Positions 1 to 6,562 are shown, counted from the stretch's first letter. The stretch: 7,186 nt of DNA from Thermoleophilia bacterium (GCA_025935275.1 JAICVP010000106.1:1-7186), one strand, 5' to 3'. Numbers and translations: made by a program. The notes: generated from the sequence alone by a model not told the origin.

Positions 1-68
1 CCCGGCTGAAGCTCCAGCGAGTAGTCGACGATGAGGTCGGCGAGTCGGCCGATGCGTGCGTCAGTCAC
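1..68 (-). CDS. M29-type aminopeptidase, N-terminus only (cut by window edge)
   Basis: The minus strand opens with a GTG at 68-66 and reads without a stop to the window edge: VTDARIGRLADLIVDYSLEL followed by QPG (23 residues). The pattern 'R...LA.L.VDYSL.L..G' is how members of the M29 metallo-aminopeptidase family (AmpS / aminopeptidase T) begin. They remove N-terminal residues from small peptides in the cytoplasm using a two-metal site, but the metal ligands lie outside this window. The gene starts 8 bp after the TAA of the DUF1611 gene, so it is very probably the third gene of the same operon, and a weak purine-rich stretch (GACAGGT) precedes the GTG. A peptidase here fits a role in cleaving the dipeptide product of the epimerase two genes upstream. 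The family call rests on 23 residues and the gene order only. Confidence 0.6.
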   Translation of the reverse strand, partial: MTDARIGRLADLIVDYSLELQP

Positions 69-76
69 GACCTGTC

Positions 77-1099
77 TTATACCGGACTCACACGAGCCAG
101 GATTGCATCCAGTAAACGTCCAGGTCCAAACCGGACAGGGTCGTCCGCAGGCAGTCCGGTCTCCCTCTCAACCGCTTCGATCGCGGCCCGTGCACCGTCG
201 TCGTCCAGCCGCCTCGTGTTGAGCGCGAGGCCGATCACCTTGGCCGGCCGGGCGGGGAGCGCGATGCGCTCGTGGAGCTCTACGAGCTCGGGCAGTGACG
301 GAATCGGGTGCGCCGGGAGATCCTGGATGTGCTCGTCGCCGACCTGGTGGCAGAGAACGAGGAAGTGCGGCGCGCTCCCGTGGTAGAGGCCGAGCGTCAC
401 GCCCGAGTAATCCGGGTGGATGAGCGAGCCCTGCCCTTCGACCCAGAGCAGGTCTCCACGCCCCGCGCCTTCGACGACGAGCCGCTCGGCCGCGCCGGCG
501 ATGAAGTCGGCCACGACCGCATCCACGGCGATTCCCCAGCCCGCGATCGCGATTCCGGTCTGCCCGGTCGGGACGAACACGGACTCGAGCCCGCGTTCGC
601 GCGCGCCGCGGTCGAGCTCGAGCGAGACGCTCATCTTCCCGATCGCGCAGTCGGAGCCGACCGTGAGGATCACGATCGCGTCGTGCTTCAGGTTCTCCCC
701 CGTCGGGACGCTGAGACCCGAGGGCGCCCGGCGCAGGTCCCGGATCTCCGCGCCGTGCTGCTCGGCGAGCGCTGCCAGGCCGGGGTCGTCGCCCAGGAAC
801 TGGTGCATACCCGACTCCAGATCGAGCCCGGCAGCGAGCGCGCTCTCGAGGATGGCGCGCCATTTCCCCGGCAGGCGACCTCCTGCGGTCGCGACGCCTA
901 CGAGAGCGGTTGTCGGCTCGTGAATGAGCGCATCCTCGACTGTTGCAACCACCGGCACGCCGTCGAGGTCCTCACCGGGCCGCTCAGAGTCGACGACGGC
1001 GACGACCGGATCGGCGCCGTACCGCATCACCCCGCGCGCCGTCTTCCCGTAGTGCGGATCGTCCGAGTAGCCCTCAGCCAGTACGAGATAGCGCTTCAT
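77..1099 (-). CDS. DUF1611 family P-loop protein (DgcN-like, putative D-glutamate N-acetyltransferase)
   Basis: The product is 340 aa, starting MKRYLVLAEGYSDDPHYGKT. The frame stays open for 68 codons upstream, but that part lies inside the epimerase gene and reads as low-complexity Arg/Ser sequence. The ATG at 1099 is preceded by GGAG at short spacing and matches the usual family start. The N-terminal part (about 1-130) is the Rossmann-like DUF1611_N region, with hallmarks ALVGVATAGGRLP (65-77), LESGMHQFLGDDP (94-106) and the linker SVPTGENL (130-137). The C-terminal part is a P-loop domain with GSDCAIGKMS (148-157) as nucleotide/cofactor loop, then EGQGSL (221-226) and HPDYSGVTLGLYHG (228-241). 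From memory, family members paired with an enolase-superfamily racemase have been characterised as the D-glutamate N-acetyltransferase DgcN, acting before an N-acetyl-D-glutamate racemase (DgcA). The 26-bp overlap with the upstream epimerase suggests translational coupling. Family membership is clear; the reaction in this organism is inferred. Confidence 0.88.
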   Translation of the reverse strand: MKRYLVLAEGYSDDPHYGKTARGVMRYGADPVVAVVDSERPGEDLDGVPVVATVEDALIHEPTTALVGVATAGGRLPGKWRAILESALAAGLDLESGMHQFLGDDPGLAALAEQHGAEIRDLRRAPSGLSVPTGENLKHDAIVILTVGSDCAIGKMSVSLELDRGARERGLESVFVPTGQTGIAIAGWGIAVDAVVADFIAGAAERLVVEGAGRGDLLWVEGQGSLIHPDYSGVTLGLYHGSAPHFLVLCHQVGDEHIQDLPAHPIPSLPELVELHERIALPARPAKVIGLALNTRRLDDDGARAAIEAVERETGLPADDPVRFGPGRLLDAILARVSPV

Positions 1100-2099
1100 G
1101 CACTCCGAGGCCGGGTTGGTCGGACGGAATCTGGACGCCGTCGACGAAGTCGACTCCCGTCCACGGGTCGTCGCCGAGCAGCAGGTTCCCGTCGAGGTCG
1201 ACGTGGTCGCAGAGGCTAGCCATCTGCGCCGCAGCCGCGATCCCGACACTCGACTCGACCATGCAGCCCAGCATGACTCCGAGGCCGAGGGCCTTCGCGG
1301 CATAGGCCATGCGCACCGCCTCGCGGATTCCGCCGCTCTTGGCGAGCTTGAGGTTCACTCCGTGAGCCCGCTCGGCCGCCGCGGTGACGTCCTGGAGCGT
1401 GTGGACGTCCTCGTCCACGTAGATGGGCACCGGAGACTCCTGCTTCAGGCGCGCGCCCCCGTCGTGGCCGGCCCGAAGCGGTTGTTCCACGTACTGCACG
1501 CCGAGGCCGCCGAGCGCCAGAACGTTCTCGAGCGCCTCATCGAGCTCCCACGCTTCGTTTACGTCCACCTGCAGCGGAAGGGCGGTGACCCCGCGGACGG
1601 CGCGCACGCGCTCGACGTCGAGACCGTCTCCCGCTCCGAGCTTGAGCTTCAGCCGCTGGAAGCGGTCACCGACACGCTCCGTGCGCCTGGCCATGTCGTC
1701 GGGGTCGCCGAGCCAGATCGTCCACGACGTCGGCGGACCTACGCGGCGGAGGCCCAGGAGCCGCCAGACCGGCACGCCGGCGAGCTTGCCGCAGAGGTCA
1801 TGGAGGGCCATGTCGATCGCAGCTTTGGCGGCGTGCTCGCCCGACAGGGACGCTAGCCGCGCCTCGATCTCATCGAGCGCGAAGGGGTCGTCCCAGAGCA
1901 GGGCCTCGGCGTCCGCCAGGAACGCGGTAGCCGACTCGACGCTCTCGCCGTAGTGCTCTTGGGGCGAGGCCTCCCCGTACCCGATGAGGCCGTCGTGCTC
2001 GATCTCGATGAACACCGAGTCCACGGTCTTGTCGGTGGAGCGCGAGATGGAGAACGGCTCGCGGAGCGCAAGCGTCACCGTCCGGTGGGTCAGCTTCAC
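1074..2099 (-). CDS. Dipeptide epimerase (L-Ala-D/L-Glu epimerase-like) / N-acyl-Glu racemase, enolase superfamily
   Basis: The product is 341 aa, the usual length for this family, starting at GTG (2099-2097) with MKLTHRTVTLALREPFSISR. An N-terminal capping domain (about 1-115, containing GYGEASPQEHYGE at 40-52) is followed by the (beta/alpha)7-beta barrel of the muconate lactonizing enzyme subgroup. Visible catalytic parts are the KxK base motif K151-L-K153, metal ligands D179 (VDVNEAW), E205 (VEQP) and D229 (DED), and the opposite-face lysine in LKLAKSGG (K251 or K254). A C-terminal D301-L-D303 precedes GNLLLGDDP; in characterised Ala-Glu epimerases a DxD here binds the dipeptide's free amino group. 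The enzyme would invert the alpha-carbon of the acidic residue of a dipeptide such as L-Ala-D-Glu from peptidoglycan. In a DUF1611-paired setting it could instead be the N-acetyl-Glu racemase (DgcA type). It is the first gene of the minus-strand operon. No Shine-Dalgarno is visible, so it may be leaderless. The fold is near certain; the substrate is not. Confidence 0.9.
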   Translation of the reverse strand: MKLTHRTVTLALREPFSISRSTDKTVDSVFIEIEHDGLIGYGEASPQEHYGESVESATAFLADAEALLWDDPFALDEIEARLASLSGEHAAKAAIDMALHDLCGKLAGVPVWRLLGLRRVGPPTSWTIWLGDPDDMARRTERVGDRFQRLKLKLGAGDGLDVERVRAVRGVTALPLQVDVNEAWELDEALENVLALGGLGVQYVEQPLRAGHDGGARLKQESPVPIYVDEDVHTLQDVTAAAERAHGVNLKLAKSGGIREAVRMAYAAKALGLGVMLGCMVESSVGIAAAAQMASLCDHVDLDGNLLLGDDPWTGVDFVDGVQIPSDQPGLGVHEALSRTG

Positions 2100-2105
2100 G
2101 CGGGG

Positions 2106-2112
2106 TAGACTA
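2106..2112. promoter_or_regulatory. Candidate bidirectional -10 element (TAGACTA)
   Basis: Read on the plus strand this is TAGACT, ending 10 bp before the tRNA-Arg gene, the right distance for a tRNA promoter with a leader of a few nucleotides. Read on the minus strand it is TAGTCT, ending 7 bp before the GTG of the epimerase gene, which would place the transcription start on or next to that codon. Both readings fit the TAnnnT core of a housekeeping -10 box. No good -35 hexamer is visible at 16-18 bp in either direction. This is an inference from position and sequence only. Confidence 0.35.
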
Positions 2113-2121
2113 AGCGCCCAC

Positions 2122-2194
2122 GCGCCTGTAGCTCAGGGGATAGAGCGTGCGCCTCCGGAGCGCAAGGTCGCAGGTTCGATTCCTGCCAGGCGCA
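2122..2194 (+). tRNA. tRNA-Arg (anticodon CCG)
   Basis: A complete 73-nt cloverleaf can be folded by eye. The acceptor stem GCGCCTG (2122-2128) pairs with CAGGCGC (2187-2193), with discriminator A at 2194. The D stem is GCTC/GAGC (2131-2134 with 2143-2146). The anticodon stem TGCGC/GCGCA (2148-2152 with 2160-2164) encloses the loop CTCCGGA with anticodon CCG at 2155-2157. The T stem GCAGG/CCTGC encloses TTCGATT (2175-2181). Anticodon CCG decodes CGG arginine codons, frequent in GC-rich genomes. The 3' CCA is not encoded and must be added enzymatically. There is no intron and no obvious Rho-independent terminator after it. Confidence 0.97.
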
Positions 2195-2285
2195 TATTTC
2201 CACGCTGGACGGCGCCAGTTGAACCCCCCGCCCGAACATGAGACTATCGAGAGCTCACACCGGGGAGTCGGGAAGGGGTAAACAA
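2195..2285 (+). promoter_or_regulatory. Intergenic leader of the secreted-protein gene, with ribosome binding site
   Basis: This is 91 bp between the tRNA and the secreted-protein gene. The clear element is a purine-rich Shine-Dalgarno AAGGGG ending at 2278, seven bases before the ATG at 2286; it decides the start in favour of this ATG over an in-frame ATG at 2238. TTGAAC (2219-2224) could be a -35 hexamer, with the weak GACTAT (2242-2247) as -10 at 17 bp spacing. A short CTGG/CCAG inverted repeat (2204-2217) is too small, and lacks a T run, to be called the tRNA terminator. Confidence 0.4.
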
Positions 2286-3266
2286 ATGAGACTGCGCTGG
2301 CTGGTCTTGCTCGTGTTCGCGGGAGCTGCACTTTTTATCGGGGGCACAGGGTCAGGCGCGATCACGCCAGATTGCTCGACGAGCGGCCCGCGCATCTGCG
2401 CCGACCTGGTCGGCACACCGGCGATCGTTGCGCCCTCGGGAGACACGCCTCACTACGTCAACTACGTCTCGCACGTCTCCAACGAGGGAAACCAGTCCGC
2501 GACGCACACGACCGCCGACATCGACCTTTCCGGAGGTTTGGTCCTGGTGTCTGTCACTTCGAGCCTCGGTACTTGCTCGGTCGATGCGCATCCGACCTGC
2601 ACGCTCGGAAGATTTGCAAGTGGAGCGAAGGCGACCATCGAGTTCGTCGCTCGCGCGCCTGAGATCGAGTCTGATGCGACGGCCAGTCTGACCGTCTCGT
2701 TCGATGAGGTGACGAACGACGGCCCGCCGTCCGACCCCAAACAGGACAGTGTGACGGCGAGCGAGAACACAACGGTGCAGGTGCCCGATGGAAGCGCCGC
2801 GACGTTCGTCCCGGAAGGCGCGTCTCTTACGTTGTCGACCGCTCCCAGCGACTCCGCTGTCGCAACGGCTACCGATCCGCTCATCGGCCAGGCGGTTATC
2901 ACGACGTCGCCGATCGACACGACCGCGTCGATCGACGAGGTGACCCTTGCGATCCCCTGCCCGAAGAAGGTCATTTGCCGAAGCGGCGACTGGTTCCACG
3001 CCGATATCCCCGGCACTTTCGACCCGCCGCTCGCCTTCCCGTTGCGGTGGGATGCCACCTTGGTGCCGACGTCCCTGACCGTCAAGAAATTCGCGCTTCT
3101 CTACACCGAATGCCTGACCGGCTGCAAGCTGCAGATCATCTCCGCAAAGTGCTCGTCTCCGACGCCTGCGGCGAACGAGCTACCGTGCCTCACCGGGGTG
3201 GCAAGACTGGCAGACGGCGACTTCGTCGCCATCCTCAAGAACAACCACAACGGTTACATGAAGTGA
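2286..3266 (+). CDS. Secreted cysteine-rich protein with DUF11-like beta-sandwich domain
   Basis: The product is 326 aa. A signal peptide is evident: basic n-region MRLRW, hydrophobic core LVLLVFAGAALFIGG (6-20), and likely signal peptidase I cleavage after SGA (A25). Residues about 45-135 look like a DUF11/CARDB-type extracellular beta domain (TPHYVNYVSHVSNEGNQSAT, then a C97...C105 pair and TIEFVARAP). The C-terminal region (about 220-326) has CPKKVIC (225-231), FPLRWDATLVP (251-261), TECLTGC (275-280 region), LPC (301) and ends DGDFVAILKNNHNGYMK. This resembles a module I associate with secreted actinobacterial proteins. The ten cysteines after the signal peptide suggest disulfides outside the membrane. 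There is no sortase motif, lipobox or C-terminal transmembrane anchor, so the protein is probably released or loosely cell-wall associated. Its last 13 bases overlap the 3' end of the convergent cyclase gene. No enzyme motif is seen and the function is unknown; adhesion or surface structure is a guess. Confidence 0.8.
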   Translation: MRLRWLVLLVFAGAALFIGGTGSGAITPDCSTSGPRICADLVGTPAIVAPSGDTPHYVNYVSHVSNEGNQSATHTTADIDLSGGLVLVSVTSSLGTCSVDAHPTCTLGRFASGAKATIEFVARAPEIESDATASLTVSFDEVTNDGPPSDPKQDSVTASENTTVQVPDGSAATFVPEGASLTLSTAPSDSAVATATDPLIGQAVITTSPIDTTASIDEVTLAIPCPKKVICRSGDWFHADIPGTFDPPLAFPLRWDATLVPTSLTVKKFALLYTECLTGCKLQIISAKCSSPTPAANELPCLTGVARLADGDFVAILKNNHNGYMK

Positions 3267-6200
3267 GCCGGCACGGCGGAGGCTCGAACGTTTTCGACGC
3301 CCACGAGATTTCCCTTCAGCTCATAGAGGCCGATCGCGTCCTCGAGCACCCTGTCGGCATCCTTGACGCGTCCGGCGCACCGTAGGATCTCGGCGAGATC
3401 GACGAGCGTCTCCGTCTGGGCCGACACGGCGTCGGTCGACGTGAGCAGATCGACTGCCTCTTTGACCAGCGCGAGCGCGCCGTCGCAATCCCCCCTGTGT
3501 GCCATCACCTTCGCCAGGACCGTTCGCCAGAGCATCTGCGAGGCGACGTCGTCGGCATCGGCAAGGTGCTGCGTCTGCCGGCTGATCTGCTCGGCTTCGT
3601 CCACACGGCCTTGCTCATAGAGAACGCGCGCCAGCTCCCCCGCGACGGTCGATAGGAAATATCTCTCGCCGAGCTCGCTCAGAGACTCGTAATCACGGCG
3701 AAGTTGACGCTCGGCCGCCGGTAGGTCGCCGGCGAGGCGCTCGACCCACGCGGTCTCCAGCGACATCGAAGCTCCGGAGACTGTCGAGCCGAGATCGGCA
3801 ATCAAAGCCTGCGATTTAGTGGCAAGGCGCCGTGCGCTCTCGAAGTCGCCACGCATCGCGAGGAGCACCGCCAATGCCCCCGTGACGATGCCCTGGGTGC
3901 GTCGATCGCTCTGGGCTTCCGCTGCGAGCTCCTCGCAACGCTGTATCGCCTCCGGCACTGGCGTCGGGCCATGGAGGGCGGCCATCGCATAGTGGACTGC
4001 GGCCAGCCGCAGCTGGCGTCCGTCGCTCACGCCTCGCGCATACTCCATCGCACGCTCTGCGGCTCGGGTCGCGAGTCCGTAGCGGCCGGACGTGCCATGT
4101 GCCCATGCGAGCAGACGCCAGATGGTGGCGAGCATGGCCTCGTCGTCGTTGCCGTGGGATTCCTCAAGCATCTGAGACGCTTCCTCGACGAGGCGCTCAC
4201 TCCACCGCTCCGCTGAGCCGGACTGAGCCTTTACGCGCAGGAGGAGGAGCTCGGAAAGCGCAGGAATCAGTCCGTCGCGGTCGCGGCGTGCGTCAATCGC
4301 CTCCTCGAGGAAGAGCTCCGCCCACGGAAACTCTCCCACCTCGAGCAGCGCCTCGCCAAGGTCGGGGATGAGCTCCAGGCGCGAGGGGTCGCGCTCTGGG
4401 AGAACCGATGCGGCGCGCCGCAGAAGGTTGGCCGCCGCAGGCATGTCGCCGCGGGCGAATGCCCGTTGCCCGGCTGATGCCAGCCGCGCCGCGGCCCCAC
4501 GGCCGAGTTCCAGGCCGTGATCGTCGAGCGGCCCGAGCTCTTTGAGGTTCCCGTGCGCCTGCTCGAGGTGGTAGCCGAGAATCTCCTCGAACTCGACGGC
4601 GCGGTCGCGGTCGGAGTTCACCCGGTCGGCCCAGCCGACGAAGCGCTCGTGCAGGGTCGCCCGCGTGCGCTTGAGCATCCCCTGGTAGGCGGCCTCGCGA
4701 ACGAGTGCGTGGGCGAACCGGTAGTGAGCGCCGCCGCCGGTCGATTCGACGCCGGTCTGGATGAGGTGCTTCCGGCACAGGGAGTGGATGAGCTTCTCGA
4801 CCTGAAGGGCGACGTCCTGCGAGACGAGCTCGCGCAAGGCATCCTCAGGGAAGACAAGACCCGCGACAGAGGCGGCTTCGATGACCGCGCGCTCTTCCGG
4901 CCCGAGCAAGTCGAGGCGCGCAGCGAGAAGCGCCTGGATCGTCGGCGGAACCGCGATCTCATCCGCGCTTTCCACGGGCATCCACCGCCCGTCCTCGCTT
5001 CGCAAGGCGCCTTCGTCCACCATCATCGAGAGCATCTGCTCGACGAAGAGAGGGTTGCCTTCGGCTGCGTCCACGATCCGGGCGCGGACTTCGGGATCGA
5101 GCTCTGCCTCTCCGAGAAGGTTCTCCGCCACGCGTGCGGCGTCGTCCGCACCAAGCGCCTCGAGCGTCACCACGCGCGAACTGGGCAAGTTCTCCCAGGC
5201 GGGTCGAATGTCGAGTAATTCGTGGCGGGCGAGGCACACGAGCACGATCGGGCGCTCGGACGAGCCGAGAACATGCTCGATGAGGTCGAGCATCGTCGAC
5301 TCCGCCCAGTGGATGTCCTCGACGACGACGACGAGCGGCCTCGCGGCCGCCATTGTCTCGAGCAGCTTGCGCACGCCCCAGAAGGTCTCCTCGACGGGAA
5401 ACTCCTCCGTGGAAAGTCCGACGGCCGCGGCCACGCGTCGAGCCACAGCGTCGTCCTTCGCGAGAGTGGCGATCTTCGCCCGCGCCATCTCAGGCGGATC
5501 CTCTTCGAGGATTCCGGCTGCTTTCCGGACGATTTCGATGACCGGCCAAAACGTGATACCGCGCCCGTGTGAGAGGCAGCGACCCCGGACCACGGAGGCT
5601 GCTCGGCTGACTTGCGTGACGAGCTCCTCGGCCAGCCGCGACTTCCCCATTCCGGGGCTGCCGAAGACGGTGGCGAGCCTGCAGCGATTGGCCGAGACCG
5701 CGTCGGAGAATGCCGCGAGGAGCGCTCCCAGCTCTTCCTCCCGGCCGACGAGCGCGCCTGCATGCCGCCGGACCGACGCGTCCAGCGCGGCCAGGCCGAC
5801 CACCCGGTAGGCGGGTACCGGCTCGGCCTTGCCCTTGAGGTCGAGCGGCTCGACCGCCTCGACCTCGACCGCGTTCCGGACGAGGCGGTACGTGAGCTCG
5901 CCGAGCAAGACCTCTCCGGACGCGGCGGCCTGCTCGAGCCGGGCGGCGACGTTGACGGTGTCTCCGGTGACGAGCCGTTGTCCGGCAGTCACGTCGCCGG
6001 CGACGACTTCGCCCGTGTTCACGCCGGTCCGGTTCGCGAGCCTCACGCCCCACCCGCGCTCGAGCTCGTCGTTCAACTCCGCGAGCGCGCTCTGCATCTC
6101 GACTGCCGCGGTGACCGCGCGGAGGGCGTCGTCCTCGCGGAGCTTGGGCAAGCCGAAGACCGCCATGATCGCGTCCCCGATGAACTTCTCCACCGCCCCG

Positions 6201-6436
6201 CCCTGGCTCTCGAGAACTGCCTGCATGGCCGCGAAATACCGGTGCAGGATCTCCCGGACCGTCTCCGAGTCCATCGCCTCGCCGAGACTCGTCGAGCCGA
6301 CGAGGTCACTGAAGACGACTGTGACGGTCTTGCGCACCTCCTGCGGCGCCTCCGCGACGGCGAAAGGCGTCCCGCAGAACCCACAAAGGCGAAAGCGATC
6401 GGGGTTTTCCTCGCCACAATTGGCGCAGATCTTCAC
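3254..6436 (-). CDS. Zinc-ribbon / class III adenylate-guanylate cyclase / AAA ATPase / TPR signalling protein
   Basis: The product is 1060 aa with a GTG start giving MKICANCGEENPDRFRLCGF. An N-terminal zinc ribbon has C4-x2-C7 and C18-x2-C21. The class III cyclase domain spans about 35-215: metal aspartates D44 (FSDLVGST) and D88 (EKFIGDAIMAVF), purine-binding lysine K84, and N162 and R166 in GDTVNVAARLE. The other purine-selecting position, usually Asp or Thr three residues before G158, appears to be L155. An AAA/STAND-like ATPase follows: GREEELGALL (231-240), Walker A GSPGMGKS (259-266), Walker B LVVVVEDIHWAE (368-379) and GNPLFVEQML (460-469). From about 640 to the end it is Ala/Leu/Glu-rich helical repeat sequence of TPR type, probably for partner binding. 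No transmembrane segment is visible, so it should be cytoplasmic. This architecture is common in actinobacteria, and ligand and output are unknown. The start is fixed by the zinc ribbon; the only Shine-Dalgarno-like GGAG lies 12 bases upstream, within a CGGAGTAC motif. Confidence 0.93.
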   Translation of the reverse strand: MKICANCGEENPDRFRLCGFCGTPFAVAEAPQEVRKTVTVVFSDLVGSTSLGEAMDSETVREILHRYFAAMQAVLESQGGAVEKFIGDAIMAVFGLPKLREDDALRAVTAAVEMQSALAELNDELERGWGVRLANRTGVNTGEVVAGDVTAGQRLVTGDTVNVAARLEQAAASGEVLLGELTYRLVRNAVEVEAVEPLDLKGKAEPVPAYRVVGLAALDASVRRHAGALVGREEELGALLAAFSDAVSANRCRLATVFGSPGMGKSRLAEELVTQVSRAASVVRGRCLSHGRGITFWPVIEIVRKAAGILEEDPPEMARAKIATLAKDDAVARRVAAAVGLSTEEFPVEETFWGVRKLLETMAAARPLVVVVEDIHWAESTMLDLIEHVLGSSERPIVLVCLARHELLDIRPAWENLPSSRVVTLEALGADDAARVAENLLGEAELDPEVRARIVDAAEGNPLFVEQMLSMMVDEGALRSEDGRWMPVESADEIAVPPTIQALLAARLDLLGPEERAVIEAASVAGLVFPEDALRELVSQDVALQVEKLIHSLCRKHLIQTGVESTGGGAHYRFAHALVREAAYQGMLKRTRATLHERFVGWADRVNSDRDRAVEFEEILGYHLEQAHGNLKELGPLDDHGLELGRGAAARLASAGQRAFARGDMPAAANLLRRAASVLPERDPSRLELIPDLGEALLEVGEFPWAELFLEEAIDARRDRDGLIPALSELLLLRVKAQSGSAERWSERLVEEASQMLEESHGNDDEAMLATIWRLLAWAHGTSGRYGLATRAAERAMEYARGVSDGRQLRLAAVHYAMAALHGPTPVPEAIQRCEELAAEAQSDRRTQGIVTGALAVLLAMRGDFESARRLATKSQALIADLGSTVSGASMSLETAWVERLAGDLPAAERQLRRDYESLSELGERYFLSTVAGELARVLYEQGRVDEAEQISRQTQHLADADDVASQMLWRTVLAKVMAHRGDCDGALALVKEAVDLLTSTDAVSAQTETLVDLAEILRCAGRVKDADRVLEDAIGLYELKGNLVGVENVRASAVPAHFM

Positions 6437-6445
6437 CAGTTGAGT

Positions 6446-6453
6446 GTACTCCG
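6446..6453 (-). promoter_or_regulatory. CGGAGTAC motif upstream of the cyclase start
   Basis: On the minus strand this reads CGGAGTAC, ending 9 bases before the GTG of the cyclase gene. It is an exact third copy of the 8-mer that forms the inverted repeat at 6510-6531. It could be an additional binding half-site. It also contains the only GGAG near that GTG, so a ribosome-binding role (with a long 12-base spacing) is an alternative that explains it without any regulator. Confidence 0.35.
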
Positions 6454-6509
6454 CAGCGAGAGCGGCTCCGTGCTGCGAGTACCCGGATTTGCAGGCAGAA
6501 CAAGGGGTT

Positions 6510-6531
6510 CGGAGTACAATCTCGTACTCCG
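6510..6531. repeat. Perfect 8-bp inverted repeat, candidate operator
   Basis: CGGAGTAC (6510-6517) and GTACTCCG (6524-6531) are exact reverse complements separated by the six bases AATCTC. The site lies between the divergent cyclase and corA genes and overlaps the TACAAT box proposed as the corA -10. The 22-bp dyad with short arms and no following T run looks like a dimeric-regulator site rather than a terminator. The regulator is not identifiable from the window. Confidence 0.5.
6515..6520 (+). promoter_or_regulatory. Candidate -10 box (TACAAT) of the corA promoter
   Basis: TACAAT differs from the TATAAT consensus at one position and is the best -10-like hexamer upstream of corA. It would start transcription near 6527 and give a leader of roughly 36 bases. 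No convincing -35 hexamer is found 16-18 bp upstream, so activation or a weak promoter is possible. The box runs from inside the left arm of the inverted repeat into its spacer, so a bound repressor would block it. Confidence 0.4.
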
Positions 6532-6562
6532 GACATGCAACTCGACGATCCTTTCAGTACCG

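Noticed and set aside
308..1219. A 303-codon open frame on the plus strand
   Set aside because: It is antisense to the DUF1611 and epimerase genes, whose frames carry recognisable conserved motifs. Long antisense frames are expected in GC-rich coding DNA, and its translation is charged low-complexity sequence.
1100..1303. Upstream extension of the DUF1611 frame (68 codons)
   Set aside because: It lies wholly inside the epimerase coding sequence and reads as Arg/Ser/Thr-rich shadow. The family start MKRYLVLAEG is at 1099.
2110..2331. Minus-strand 73-codon frame across the tRNA
   Set aside because: Its C-terminal part (GRNRTCDLALRRRTLYPLSY) is the well-known false protein produced by translating a tRNA antisense.
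3266..3295. Possible terminator hairpin GCCG-GCA-CGGC after the secreted-protein gene
   Set aside because: The stem is only 4 bp, it is not directly followed by a T run, and it lies inside the cyclase coding sequence.
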